Positions 22,701 through 36,000 of a stretch of 64,000 bases of DNA are shown piece by piece. Below the pieces are notes generated by a model that was given only the letters and a program-made list of their open reading frames with translations, was not told the origin of the DNA and ran no database searches. Within the stretch, counting starts at the first letter, position 1, and each line of letters opens with the position of its first letter. The stretch lies in the NCBI GenBank assembly GCA_025267735.1, contig CM046306.1, positions 31,761,919 through 31,825,918 of the forward strand, given 5' to 3'. The translations under genes were made by a program, and so were the position numbers. The stretch is from Mactra quadrangularis. Taxonomy: Eukaryota; Mollusca; Bivalvia; Venerida; Mactridae.

Positions 22701-23520
22701 AATGGAAATCTTTCATAGTAACTTCAGAGCATTTTTTTCTTTTGGCAAAATCGGCTTGTGTATTTCTTATATATTAACATTTATTTATGTAAAGACTACG
22801 TTAGTGCATAATAATATAATCATGTATTAAAGTGTACTGTTATGTCTATATTTGTGTCAACTACTCAATTAGAGACTGGACTACCAAAAAATAATATTTT
22901 ATTGATATTGTCCCTATTTTGAACCGTAATGCATATTTTAATGTCTGATGTTACATCATTTTTGTTGTTGATATGTGCCAGTAATAAAGACTGTCTGCAT
23001 TTTACCATCATTTGTATTTGCATATTTTTAGCATAAGCAATATTCCACACTTGTTTAAAAAGGGCCATGTTTAAAATATGCCTTGCCATTCTTGTTTTCA
23101 TTCCAATGTGTGTAATATGCTAGCGATGCATTCAATGTCGTATTTTGTAGGTAAGGTAGTTTAGACTATTTACAAAGTGTGGTAGCTTTCTTTAAAGTTA
23201 ATATAATACATGTATAGTAGACTTCCTTTAAATAATGTCAATTTGAACGCCTCTATATCTACTCCTACTACAATCTTGAATCTTTACATACAGTTCTTTC
23301 AAATCTGTAAGCAAATACAAGCTTAGGATGGCAGTTCAATAAGCTCATGTTACAAAAGGGTATGTAATGTTATGTAACATATGTTGTTTGCAGTTGTTAC
23401 ATAAAGTCTCCGAGTGTGACCAATTAAGAGTTTTAAACAGATGATAATATATATCTTGTAAACATTGTAACACATTTTGAGCATTTTAAGGATGTAATTG
23501 ACAGTCACATGACTTATTAT

Positions 23521-23646
23521 AGTGATTATTCCGAAGCAAAATAGCAGGGCGCTGCACCCTGCTGAAGTAGTACATTTACCCTCAAGATATGCCCTGCCTC
23601 TTTTTTCTACCTCCCTGCCCATTTCTGAGTTCTGGAATAATCACTG
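23521..23646. mobile_element. MITE, AGTGATTATT family, copy 3 (best preserved)
   Basis: A 126-bp element with inverted ends AGTGATTATTCC and GGAATAATCACTG. CTTATTAT stands directly on both sides, an apparent 8-bp target duplication as made by hAT elements. The middle is CT-rich (GCCCTGCCTCTTTTTTCTAC). Confidence 0.7.
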
Positions 23647-25955
23647 CTTATTATTTCCTTCCTGTCTTGTCTATAGGTGATTATTGTTCTTTATTGGACT
23701 ACAGAATAAAATTGTGCACCAAAAAGACATCATGATTTTGTTACCCTTGATATATAGTGCTATGGAGCAAGATTTGTGTTGATCAAAAAAAAGGTTATTG
23801 TCTTACCTTTGTTAAATTAAGTTGTTGACACATTTTTATGGTCATTCTTCAGCCTACCTATGTATGTAAAATGTACAGCAGCTGTCAGCCACAAGTTCTG
23901 GTTACAATATTACCATGTGTTTAGTACCTTAGCCTAGAGTTATAGGCCTGTCCATAGCTCATGTAGACAGCTGTCAGCTGCAATGTGACTGAACAAATGT
24001 TGAAATGCAAGGTAATGCACCAAACATTACATATTTGTTGTTTTTGTGCCATATATTTTTATAATAGAAAAACAAACTTCACTGTCTGATCATATATTGT
24101 GATGTTTGTATTGGAGTTTATATTAAGAAATACTCGATTGTTAAGCAGAAATTCATAGAAATTTTGACAAATTTACTGAGAATTCTTGACTTTTCTTGAT
24201 TTTTACATTATTGAATCTTAGCATTTTTTTATTAATACATTATGTTTAGCTGGACTGTCGATCTTCTGCTGACCAGCTGATTTTTATGTTGGTAGCTATG
24301 TTTTAAGTTTGAAGTAAGGTTTATTTACTGAAACAAATCAACAAATCAATGGTAAATACTTTCAAATAAATCAATAGCTTAAAGATCAAATACTTTTCTT
24401 CATACTTTTACTTTGTTTTATAAATACTACTAGTCCATGTACTATTTTTGCTATTTAAAGGGTCTCTTTCTATACTTTGTATGTGAAAAGTTTAAAAACG
24501 GATACTGTATAATAAATATTATATTATATTAAACATATAGTAACAATTGCTGATTTCTCTTGTTTTTTTACTCACTTGCACACATTGTGCTCAGAGCCCA
24601 GGGTGATTTATTTTGACCTGTCTTTGTCTGTTTGTCACCAATTTCATCATGAATCTTTCATGAAATCAAATGCCCTTAGCTCCCTGTCTGCAAATGAGGC
24701 ATCAATGGATAAAATGGCTATACCCAGTTCTTTGCAGCTATTGTCTTTCATGGTAACCAGTGGTCATCAAAGTAACCATAAGCAGACAATGCAATCGGAA
24801 CGGACAATGGTAGTTCTGCAGATTTTGACCATGCCTATATCATACAATAATAACTGTACCTGACGTGAATGCACAAAAAGGTACTGTTGGTAATAGGTAA
24901 GCAACCAACCATGTTGATCCTTATATTATGTTTAAAAACACAGTAAATACTAAAACCACTGTCATCCTTTATGGTGGAGTAACCAGTGGTGCTTTTCACA
25001 AAAATTCTTTTGAAAAAAATCTTCGTAAGTCGAAAGCAAGAAACATTAATAACACGCTCATATTTTGGCTTATGAATTCCAAATATTGAATTGTGAAGAA
25101 TATTGTATACCTTTTGAGTATCATATCATAGTTATGCTTATCATCCATCTGACCTTGAACTGCTAGTGATTATTGATATGAAATTGACTTACGATAACTT
25201 TTTGATTTATACTGATTGCCACAAATGCTGCCAGATTGAATTTATGTGTTTCTAGGATAATCATCTGTGTGACTAAGATATAACCAGTTGTCAGACACAG
25301 TTCATTTTAAATGAGCTTTACTACTAGAAGTACTAGAGTTATCTGGTTGACTTGACATGTGATTGATGTGTGATTTTGTTACTAAAAGAGTCACCATCTG
25401 AACACGCCGTAAAACTTACCACAGATGGCCAAATTATGGACAGGGCCATGACTCATCAGATGCATACAGGTTGACAATATGTTCATCTGTTCTTAGCAAT
25501 GTTACAAGCTTATGTAAAAATCAAACATACAGTGGTTTTAAAATAAAGCAATAAAGTATTTTGGTACTGACAGCCATAAAGCAGCAACTATTTGTTTTAC
25601 CTTGGGTAAGCATAAAAACAAAGATAATAAAATAATAGTTATCACAAGAAGCTTTATATCACTGATACATGTAATCATAAGTAATGTAGAAGTCTTCAAA
25701 AACTTTAAAGATTTTGATTCAATGCACATTGAAACACGATTCAAAATGATATTTGGACATTCACTGGAAGTTCATGGGTTGGACGCCTGAACAGATGTTC
25801 TTAATAATACTATATACAGCTCAATGTCTTACATACACATACATGTATTATACTTGTACTGTTAATTGCAATTTTAAAGTTACTAACATTAAAACAATGA
25901 TTGTCCAAACAAATTAAAAAAATATTATGAAAATATCAGCAAGCACTATACTGTT

Positions 25956-27019
25956 TTACTTGAACTCTTCTTTACTCAAAACACGTTTTTCATTTCCAGC
26001 ATTCATAATCTTTTCACCAATATGAGGATATCCACAAATTCTGAATGCATTAATTAACTGTTGAACTTGTTGTCTTGAAGCTTTCTCACCTCTCCATTTC
26101 CATAAAATGTTAAAATTAACCATCACCACAGGTAAACCTAACAAATTACAATAGATCTATGAATTTGATTCAAAACCGTAACCAGCCAGGGAGGGAACCA
26201 AATACATGTACTCTATTCTGATTATTATACAGCTGATTATTATAATGAAAAGTTCAGTACATGTATCAACTTATGAAGTGTTCCAATTGACTCCATGTCA
26301 AAAGTTGGCACTATTCTCTGACGATCCAGGGAGTACAAATGGACACATCAGCTCAACAGTCTCAACCAGGTAGGAATCAGTATCTTTGAACAGATGATAG
26401 CAACAGCCCCCCCCCATTGATTCAACTCTCAAGTTTATGTGATTTTCCTACTGATATAACTCATTCGATAAGCTCAGTCCTTAGCCCATCTAACTGACAG
26501 CAGTATCCAGGAGTTGCATAGGACTATCCCACGGTGAGACTTATATACTTTTGAGGAGTTAAGTCATGAAAACATTTTGAATAACTATTCAATCCCCTAA
26601 CTCTGAGTCAAGTAGGACAGTGATCAGCCATTGGCAAGGTTATGTGCTTAATTAAAATATACTTCAGTAAGATTAATCTTACAACTGTTCTTACTGATAG
26701 TATGACTAAAGTAGCAGAGTTATAATTCAGCACTTGCACTCCCTTGCCTTTAATCTAACTTATATGGCGACGTAATAATTATAATATCCACTTGCGACTT
26801 GAAAGATCGTAGGTTTAATGCAGGTAAGGATCACGAGTTTTAATCAGGTTATACTCACCTTTCTAAGAATGAGTAAACAATTAAACCTACCTGAATTTTT
26901 AATATCTATGATGTCATCATAAGGTACTCCTAGCTCATAAGCCAAGTTTTGTACCGTGTCCATCTTGAGGTAAGTAGCCAATGCTAACAAACTTTGATGA
27001 CTTAAAACAGGTACATCAT
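25956..27019 (-). CDS. DTHD1: Last two exons: C-terminal death domain and stop
   Basis: Exon 26891-27019 encodes DDVPVLSHQSLLALATYL and LAYELGVPYDDI; exon 25956-26137 continues with ILWKWRGEKASRQQVQQL, NAFRICGY and HIGEKI, ending in TAA at 25958-25956. The spaced L..LA..L, LA.ELG.P, I..I, LWKWR...A and L..A....G patterns fit the six-helix death-domain fold, including the conserved Trp of helix 5. The intron splits the domain between helices 3 and 4. Confidence 0.85.
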
Positions 27020-30000
27020 CTGAAAAACACATACATACAGTGAATAGATGATATCTGGAACAATAAATAGTGTTTGTTATTTCATCTGCACCAATGAGGT
27101 ACAAACTTATTATTGCTAAAAACGAATTACAAAATGTATCCTATTGTTTATAATCTTTTCGGAACATGTTTCTTTGTACCGCAGGTAAAAAACCATGAAT
27201 TAGAGTTTGAATGATGTATACTACACTAGATATCTAAAAGGTTTCTATAGTATACTTTATAATATTAGATCAGGGTTTTTAGCTGAGGCATAAAAATTCT
27301 ATATTTATTATTGATTTTCCTCCATTGAGGGAAAAGTTGCCGGCTTCTTCGTAGAGGAAGGGTAAGAGAGTACTGGTAAGGAAAAGTATCTAACCAGATT
27401 TCTTGGTTACTACATTTATTATATCACTACTCCCTAAACCTTGTTGGAATTTCCATAGCACCGAAATAAACAGAAAAATACCTGCAAACACTGAATACAA
27501 TATTCACGAAAGTAAAATGTTATTTTAGAAATGTCGCTGTAGACTTTAGAGAAAAAACAAATACTGTAACAAAATGGCAGATTCTGATACAGTGTATATA
27601 CATACCAAATATAGCTCTATATCTGACTGTTTCTCTAGCTGATCTTGTCTGTGGTCTAGATGTCCAGGAACCACCAAGGGATCTAGGAGTCATCACTCCT
27701 GCACCTTTAAATACATATACATGTAGTTTCTAATCATTATATTGCATAAAGTAATGAATGAAATTACAGCCCAATCCCTCTTAAGCAGTAAGCGAAGTGA
27801 AACAACAAAATAGGCTGCTTGAAAGGGGGGGGGTGACTACTCAAGACGTGTTTGGATCTTGGGGGAGGTCTGGGGGTAAAGTTTTGATGACATTGTGTGT
27901 TTTAATCACGAACAATATGAGAAGAAAACAATCAGTAATCAAGTCTGTCAGACTAAATGCCTTGATGTTCTACATTAGGACCCTAAACACTGTCTATGTA
28001 TAAACTACAAGATACAAGAAATATTATGCATTGCATAAGTACAAACGAGTGATATATATTACTTCAAAAGATTTCTGAATAACAACTGATAAAAGTCAGT
28101 TTACTAAATGATAATGTTATTAATTCATAAATTGAAAAAGTGAAAGAAGGCGTAAACTAAAAGTAGATAAAATGTTGACTAGTTTAGTACTAAACCATAA
28201 CTATGCATGTATAATATATTACTAACTTCTAGCAAGTTGATGTGCAGTCTTCACTCTATCTAATATATTTAACATATATTTATTAGCATCAATGTGAGCG
28301 CTATGTAAAAATGGTTGTTGTTCATCATCCGAATCTCTATAATAATTTAATAAACCTGAAATATACATATAAAACAACAATGAAATAATAAAACATTCAT
28401 AACTTGAAGCTGTAAGTAAGGCATCAAAGGAAAGACACATTAATAACATTAAGAACATTGATATACCACTTCATGAGCATTTATTAGTATAATGTTCATC
28501 TATTTTTCATGATTTGGATGTCTTATAGTCTTCCATTTATATTGCACATGCATTTATATGATCGATATATTCGATTGCTTTAACATTTTGTCTGAATTTA
28601 TCTTCCATTAATACATTATGTAAGTCACTTGGGAGAGCGTTTAAGCAATTGAAACTCACTTCGTTCTGTTTGAAATCTAGATACTAATAAATAATAAATA
28701 AAGGTATTTACGTAAAATCGTATAATCAGATAGAATTAGAATAAAACAGTTCTAAAAACTGACTGCTCTAGATCGAAATTCTGGAAGTTTGCGATGTTTA
28801 AAGCGACTAATATAGTCCGTTGTGCCAGTTGGCTTTCAGTTTATTTTTTCAGTCACTTGTGATTAGATAGTTTTCCTTAATACATGAACTCACCATATGC
28901 TCTGTTTTCAGGATCTTTTCTTGGTTCGACAGAAAACGTTCTGTAGTTATCTCTAGCACTGTTGAGAAAAACTATAAAGTAATTCTCCAATGGTACCTCT
29001 CGAACCCTTTGTATATTGCCTTCCATTTCAATACAGATGATATCTTCATTGCATAATCTGATACTTGGAGATCTGCTTCCAGGAATCTCAAACAATCCTT
29101 CCTTGGTTCGTCGTCTTAAAGCTTTCTTAACAAACCTTCTCTCAACTACTTCAATGAAACATTTTACCAGCCCAACATGTAACAAACTTTTATCCAGAAA
29201 TGTTAGAATGTTACAAATAAATGCATGTTCCACATACAACTGATATTCTTCTACAACGGCTGCTCTGTTCTTTCTTAAATGCTTCTTTTTCACCTTTCCT
29301 ATAGCAATACTGCAAAATAATTGATGTTTTTAAAGCATATAAAGCATGTTTATACATCTGATTGTTAAATTACTACATTGGAAGTCTGAAAGCTGAGCCT
29401 GCTCAAGCGACTATGATATGTTGTACTTTTTGGCAACAATCTATTTTCCTTATTCATTGATGCAAATTGCTCCAAGAAAAGTGCAATGTAGTTATGAGGC
29501 AGCGAAAATGATGAATTTGGACCAGTTGAACACCAGGTTCGTTCGAAATTATTTCCTTGGGAAAACAACTTAATAATCAAAGCACCAAAAGCACTGTCGA
29601 ACTTGGGGTTTCAAATGATGAAATTTATAAACAAGGAATTATATAGCAAATGGAAATGATACAAAGCAAATTTCTCTTATATTTAAAGATCATTATAGTG
29701 CTAAACAGGATTAGATACACAAAATATTCTTAAATAGCAAAAGCTGCATTGTCTGCCAGTTAAGGTCTAAAGCGCACTACTTTTATTGCGGTAGTAATTA
29801 TCCCTTTATTTGCGCGTGTGCAGTCTAATGTAATCGTCCGCGGCAACTTGTGATTGAAGTGGGGATTTTTGCTACAGCCCGCTATTGGAACTAGAATACA
29901 TGACGTCCTTGCTTACCCACTGAAGCTTTGAACTTGAAATGTGTAACAATTTTGAGTTGATGGACATAACATTGCGGTCCGTTTGGGTATTAGCTCCACT

Positions 30001-33000
30001 TCGCCATCCTCACGTGACCGGAAGATAACAATTTCTGACTCGTTGTCGTCGATGTCGTTTGGTATAGGTAGATGAACCATGACAGGTTTGGTAAATATTA
30101 CGTTTTCTTCATGGTATACTTTGAGAACATCTGACAGAGCTAGGATGTTCCTACAAAGGTTTGGACATTGTTCTTTGTAATCAAACATTCTTTGTCGATT
30201 GATCTGTATTAGCTGAAAAAGATATACAGAATTAAACGTCATCAGTGTATATGATCACATGCTTTTCCTGAAGTACATGTAAATGCATGTATGCATTTAA
30301 ACACTTGTTGAATTATTTCGTCAGTCACACGATAGAAAAAAAAAGCCAAAATGGTTTGTTTTACGAAGTGTAACATCGTAACTTACGAATAGATGGTCAT
30401 TAAAGTAGACCAATGTAATAAAAACTGTTTGACTTACCTTGAAAGCTAAAGAAGTGACACCTTGTACACAATCTTCAGGAAAGTGTAACCTTACTCTATC
30501 ATCTTCTGGACATATATAACAATATTCCTGTGTTGTTAATTCTTTCATTAATGACATATATTCTATAGTTGCTACAAATGCTTGTAAAAACTTGGTCTTG
30601 AATTCTATCATATCCTCCTGAAATGCCATATAATGTTGCAAGTATTGCAGGTTGGCGGATGAGTGGTGCCTTTAATAATGACAACAGCGTTATTCGGAAG
30701 AAAGCTTGATGTACACAGCACGTTGCCTTGTTGCTAAGGAAATGAACACAGTAGGATTGTTGTCAAAGAAGCATGTGGCAAACTTGTTATCAAGTTCTAT
30801 TATTATGAGATCTATTACAGCACTTCAAAGATCTGGGTCTTGACAGAAAATCTGTAACAAACTCATAGTGAAGAAAATAAACGAGTTGGGAATTTAACGT
30901 GATTTTTGCAAAGAAAAGATTGTACATAGTTTAGTTGTGTATGTTACTGTTTAAAAGAAAGAACTGGTATTTATGTAACACTATCGTGCCACACGACTAT
31001 CCACAAACTGGGCAACAGATTAACTCACACCATTGTTTCATTTAATCAAAAATTGAAAAGACCGATATTTGCAATGAATGAAAAGGACAATAAACTTACA
31101 ACCACAGGGGGTGGAGGTGGTTTGTCTTTATCTTTTTTCTGTGTTTTTATATTAACTTTAGAGACACCTTCAGGTAATATGTCTTCTGTACCATCCATAG
31201 CCTTCTCCTGAAATTTAAAATTAGTTCAAACTTACAATAACTATCAAGCATAATTTGAGGTGGATTTACGATAAGGAAATCACAAAATAAGAATAATTTC
31301 TAATATTAGAACTTGAAATACAAACACAGCAGAGCGAGCTCACCCGTCTTGAGTAAGTCCCTATTTTACTTATGAGAAACATATCAAGTGGTCAAACAAA
31401 CAAAAATCTACAATTTTAATCCATGTTCTACGCTAACTTACCACTCTTGTTCCTGGAGTATCAAACCAATCATCTCCAACTTTAAGTTTTATTTTTATTA
31501 TTGCTCCAGGGGGGTAAGCAAATGCTGTAAATGGCATCCGTAGAGTCACCTGAAAAATGAGAATATTTCTTTCATGCTTCGTGATGAAGTGTGGTGTTAT
31601 CTGATAAAAATATACAATTGAACAGAAATATTAAATTTCAGAGTAGAAATGACATCGTGTTGTATTTATGTAAACTATGTCTAACAAAACACCGATAAAC
31701 TATAACCCTAACAGAATATTCGACAGTTTTGGAAATACATGTAGATCGTTTTATTTCAATTCCAGTGCTCAGAAAATACTGTAACTTATAATACTTATGT
31801 TTTTTTCATATAATTTGTTGACAGACACGCGGATATACATGTATGGCATTACATGCAAATGAAATTTCAACTGAACAAGACTTGTTAAAGAAAGCCTTCA
31901 GCACAATTGTAGTAGAGATATTAATGCAGCGATAAATGACCAGATTTAAATGAGACCAATGCCTCAGCATGGCCTACCTTCTGTGAAGGGTTAAATGTAG
32001 CACCAGTAACCACGAATACATCTGATATAAATGATGTGCCTTCTTCTATCTCCAAGTTTTTCATGATTACAGGTCTCTGTTCTATAGGACATCTTTGTAT
32101 ATCAGAATGACAGATTTCACCAAGTACTTCTGATGGTTCCGTTGCTATGACACCCTCTCCAAGTTCCAATAACTCAGCGATTCTGAGGGTAAGAAAATGG
32201 TGTTGTTAAATTAGTTTATTCCACGCGCGATAATAAAAAAATGCTGAATAAAACTCATGAATGTTTTTCACGGAATTGTTTAAATTAAAAAAAAAACATA
32301 CTCGTTATAATCGGCTGTTTATACATGTAAACATTTGTGTACATTAACATGTGGTTTGAATATGAAAATGTTTAGATCAGTTTAAGGTTTTGATATTTAC
32401 GACAGATTTTTAAGAGATATGCATTTCACATGACCATAATCCTGCGTTTAGTTTATTGTTCAGATTAAAGTAGAACAGAACAGAACATACATTAATTCAC
32501 CAAAACTATACGAGCATGATATTACATGCTAATTTCCTTTAGCAAGATACGTACCTGTAAATGGTTAGTTGTTCCAATGTGTGAATGGTAATTGTGATTA
32601 CAGACTATATCAATTGAATCATCATGAACTGCGTATAAATCTAGTTCAAAGACTCGACAAGAAGATTGACAAATACATGCAAGTAACCAAATGCAAAAAA
32701 GGGGAAAAAATCAATAAAATCTGTGAACGTATTTATTTCTAAATTATACCTACCACTGCTTCTTCGTACTTTATTGTATTTTATTGTATAAAATAGTTTA
32801 TTTACCCCGAAGTTTTTCCAATGACAAAGAAAATATCTGTACATAAACTTCCAACTCTTTCTATCGTATCCACGTATTCTGCTGCTGTACATCTGTAACC
32901 CCAAGGATATGAAAATTTGTCAATTCCAAATGAGCAAACGAAACAAAATATACCAAGAAAATAACGGCTTATAACTAATTAATATACTTGCTATTTTTGA

Positions 33001-36000
33001 ATCGATCAGTTATCTTTTAAATAAAATACCACAAGTGTTTGAAATGTTGTAATGTGTAGATTTATGAAAAATTAATCAACAAGTTTATGATTTTTTCTCG
33101 TAAAATACAATTAAACCGTCAAAATCAATGGTCTTAATAGCGTTATGGTGTAAATATTATGGAGACCAATTTCTTCTCAAATTAAGCATTATTTTGGGAA
33201 TTAAAAAATGGTAAAAAATTGTTTGATTTTGCTGTAACCAAGATGGCTTATAAAGCGGAACTGCGCTGTTAACACTTGTTTTCCCTTGTATTTCTGGATG
33301 CCAAATAGTCATTTGGGGAAGACAAGCAAAGAAAAAATGATTCCAGGAAAAAGTCGTAGTTTAAAAAAAGTTCCTGTAATTTGTAATACTTACAATCTAC
33401 CATCTTTAATCATATTATGCATGACTTCTATCACTGATGATATATTAGATTGAACTAAACGTCTTCTTTGTGTTATAACCTCTGTGTCAAATCTATTACA
33501 AAATATATACAGCACAAATGTATCATTTTGAAGTACAGAAAGTTATGAAGTACATAAATTCTAATGACAACCGCAAGAATATCTTTATACGCCCGAGGTA
33601 AAACTTTGGGAGCATATTATGAAATGGCGCTCGTCCATCCATCAGGTCGTCCGTTCTATACATACTTCATAGGAAACTAGATTCGAAATTCTGGCGCGCT
33701 ACCAACTGCACTACGGTACTGGGTTTAGGTCACCTTTGGCATTTATAGGTACAAACAGTGTTTACTAGATAATACGAGTACAAACCATATTAGAGACATT
33801 ATAAGTTGTATGGGTGTAAATCAACTTTCAGATGACCCCTTTAGACGCAATTTCTACTTTAGTTTATTAGGCTGTATTTGCACGGCATTGCTTTCCTATA
33901 ATAACAACAACTATTCCATTCCTTCATTTAGTCGTCCGGAGTGCATATTATCAAGAGTCTTACGATCTGTTTTAGTCGTAAATCCTTCTATAATGTATTG
34001 TTAAATTGTCGTAAGATTTTTGATAATATGCTGCCCCGGTCCATTAAACTTATAATCTTAAGACAACACCAAATTTGGAAATACATTGAACACTGAAGCT
34101 CTAGTTGTAAAGATACCCATGCGCCAAGAATTTTACGATGATAGATGGATACTCGATTTTTCGGCCGTTTTGCCGAGCCATAAAGGTTTACCAACCCATC
34201 ATAAGACCGCTCCCTCCGCTTTACGACCATTTGTTTGTTGCTATTGAAGAGTAACAGTTCTTCGAGTCAATTTATATTTTTAACGAAATAACAGTGTCTT
34301 GTATAAATTTGAGTTCAATAAAGATTAATTTAAGTTATATTATCTTTATTTGTACAATCAAAGCTTTAAATATTGATTTAACAAATATAGGAGTTATTTA
34401 ATATTATGTTTGATAATCTGAATGGGATTTTAGACATTACAACAATGTTATTGTTATTTTTGAGTTTAACAATTTTAAGAACTTTAATCATTAGGCCAAG
34501 ATAAGCTTTAGATTAAATAAATATGTAATGTAAACTATTGGTCGTCACATTGAGTGAACACAAAACAATCACAAATCTGAAATTGAATCAGTTTTATTTG
34601 TCACATAAGAAGCTAAAAAGAGTCAGCCTAAATGCCAATATGAACTCGATATGATTTGTCCTATGAAATCATTTGCAGGTTATAGACATAACCGATTAGT
34701 AACAATTACACGGAAAATATCTTTACGTACTACAATTAGTCGATAATAAAAATAAATATCATATGAGCACATTGTTACATTTTTAAAATATTCTAAGAGA
34801 TGTATGCCCTTGTCGTACTTAAAAAGATGGAACGAAAACTCTGTAGATTAAGTCATTAGGAACACATTTGACGATTTACGCCGAATATAAAAATGTTTTA
34901 TTTGACAAATCAGAACGAATTCAGATTTGGAATCTTTAAGATCCAAAACTACAGGCTTTACAACAATATCTATCCATTATCATTACCTCAATCTTTTTAA
35001 CAAAACTTTTGTACTTTTCATCAAGTTCAACATGGCGGTCAGAAAGCTACTATATACGGATTTCATCTCATTGACGTCATCTTCGGCTAGATCAGGACAA
35101 TGATATCTACAATGTATACTTATACTGTAGAATAAACCATGTACTGGTCTCATCATCGGTACTATATCTAGACCAAACCTGAAAATATATACACATACAG
35201 AGTAATATATCGCTAAAAACCTCCCCTGAGCAATACTCACTTGTCAATAATAATCAACCATTAACAACAGTCATGTCACAACAACTAAGCTATAAACATA
35301 AACAACAGTCACATATCAACAAAGACCATCTCTTAACAACAGTCATTTCTCAATAATAGTCACCTCTCAACAATATTCACCTCTGAACAACAGTCACCTC
35401 TCAGCAACAACCAACTCTCAATAGATCCAACACGATCAGATTTTAATAACGGTCACTTTTACCAGCATTGATATCTCAACAACAGTTACCTCTCAACAAC
35501 AGTCACCTCTCAAAAACAGTATGTTCCAATAACAGTCCCTTTTTTGCAACATCAATTTCTTAGCAACATCCACTTGTCAACAAGAGCCACCAAGTCAAGT
35601 CTTAACAATAGCGAAGTCTCCTGTCATAACAATACTATTGTTACGACTTTTGCTTACTGCGTCATACCATTGTTCTCGTCAGTGTTCAATGCTGTAGCTT
35701 TTAATTGATTTCTATGGGTATTTTTAATGATAGTTCAGAATGAAGTATATAAAATAAATGAGTACCTTTGTAGAAATATAGACATAACTTCACCATATAC
35801 TGAGCATACATCAGTTGCTAGTTCCATCATTTCTCCCATAACTTGATGAGCATATCTACAAGTATATGATGTTTGTAAATGATTGATTTAGTTTACATGA
35901 TATTGTATAGGATTTCGCGATGATTCACATAAATTTTACAAAGTTCATCAGCGCTTTTTTTGTCATTTACGGCAACTGACTCATCTAATCTAGTTTCCTG

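Larger units (their letters stand above)
18360..25955. other. Gene-poor spacer between convergent genes
   Basis: No coding exon with flanking splice sites or family similarity is visible on either strand. Contents seen: a SINE tail fragment (18625-18690), an AT-rich microsatellite (19675-19785), a MITE (23521-23646) and, near 24560-24860, a diverged stretch (GTGCTCAGAGCCCAGGGTGA) resembling a common bivalve dispersed repeat. The right end should hold the 3' UTR of the death-domain gene, read leftward from 25955. Confidence 0.5.

Noticed and set aside
32563..32640. Candidate exon between 31978 and 32892 in the death-domain gene (followed by GTACGT)
   Set aside because: Every frame from a plausible acceptor meets a stop, and the neighbouring exons join in phase directly.
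33810..34230. Two overlapping frames of 64 and 80 codons in an intron
   Set aside because: Span a small inverted repeat, match no family, and lack splice sites joining the gene's phase.
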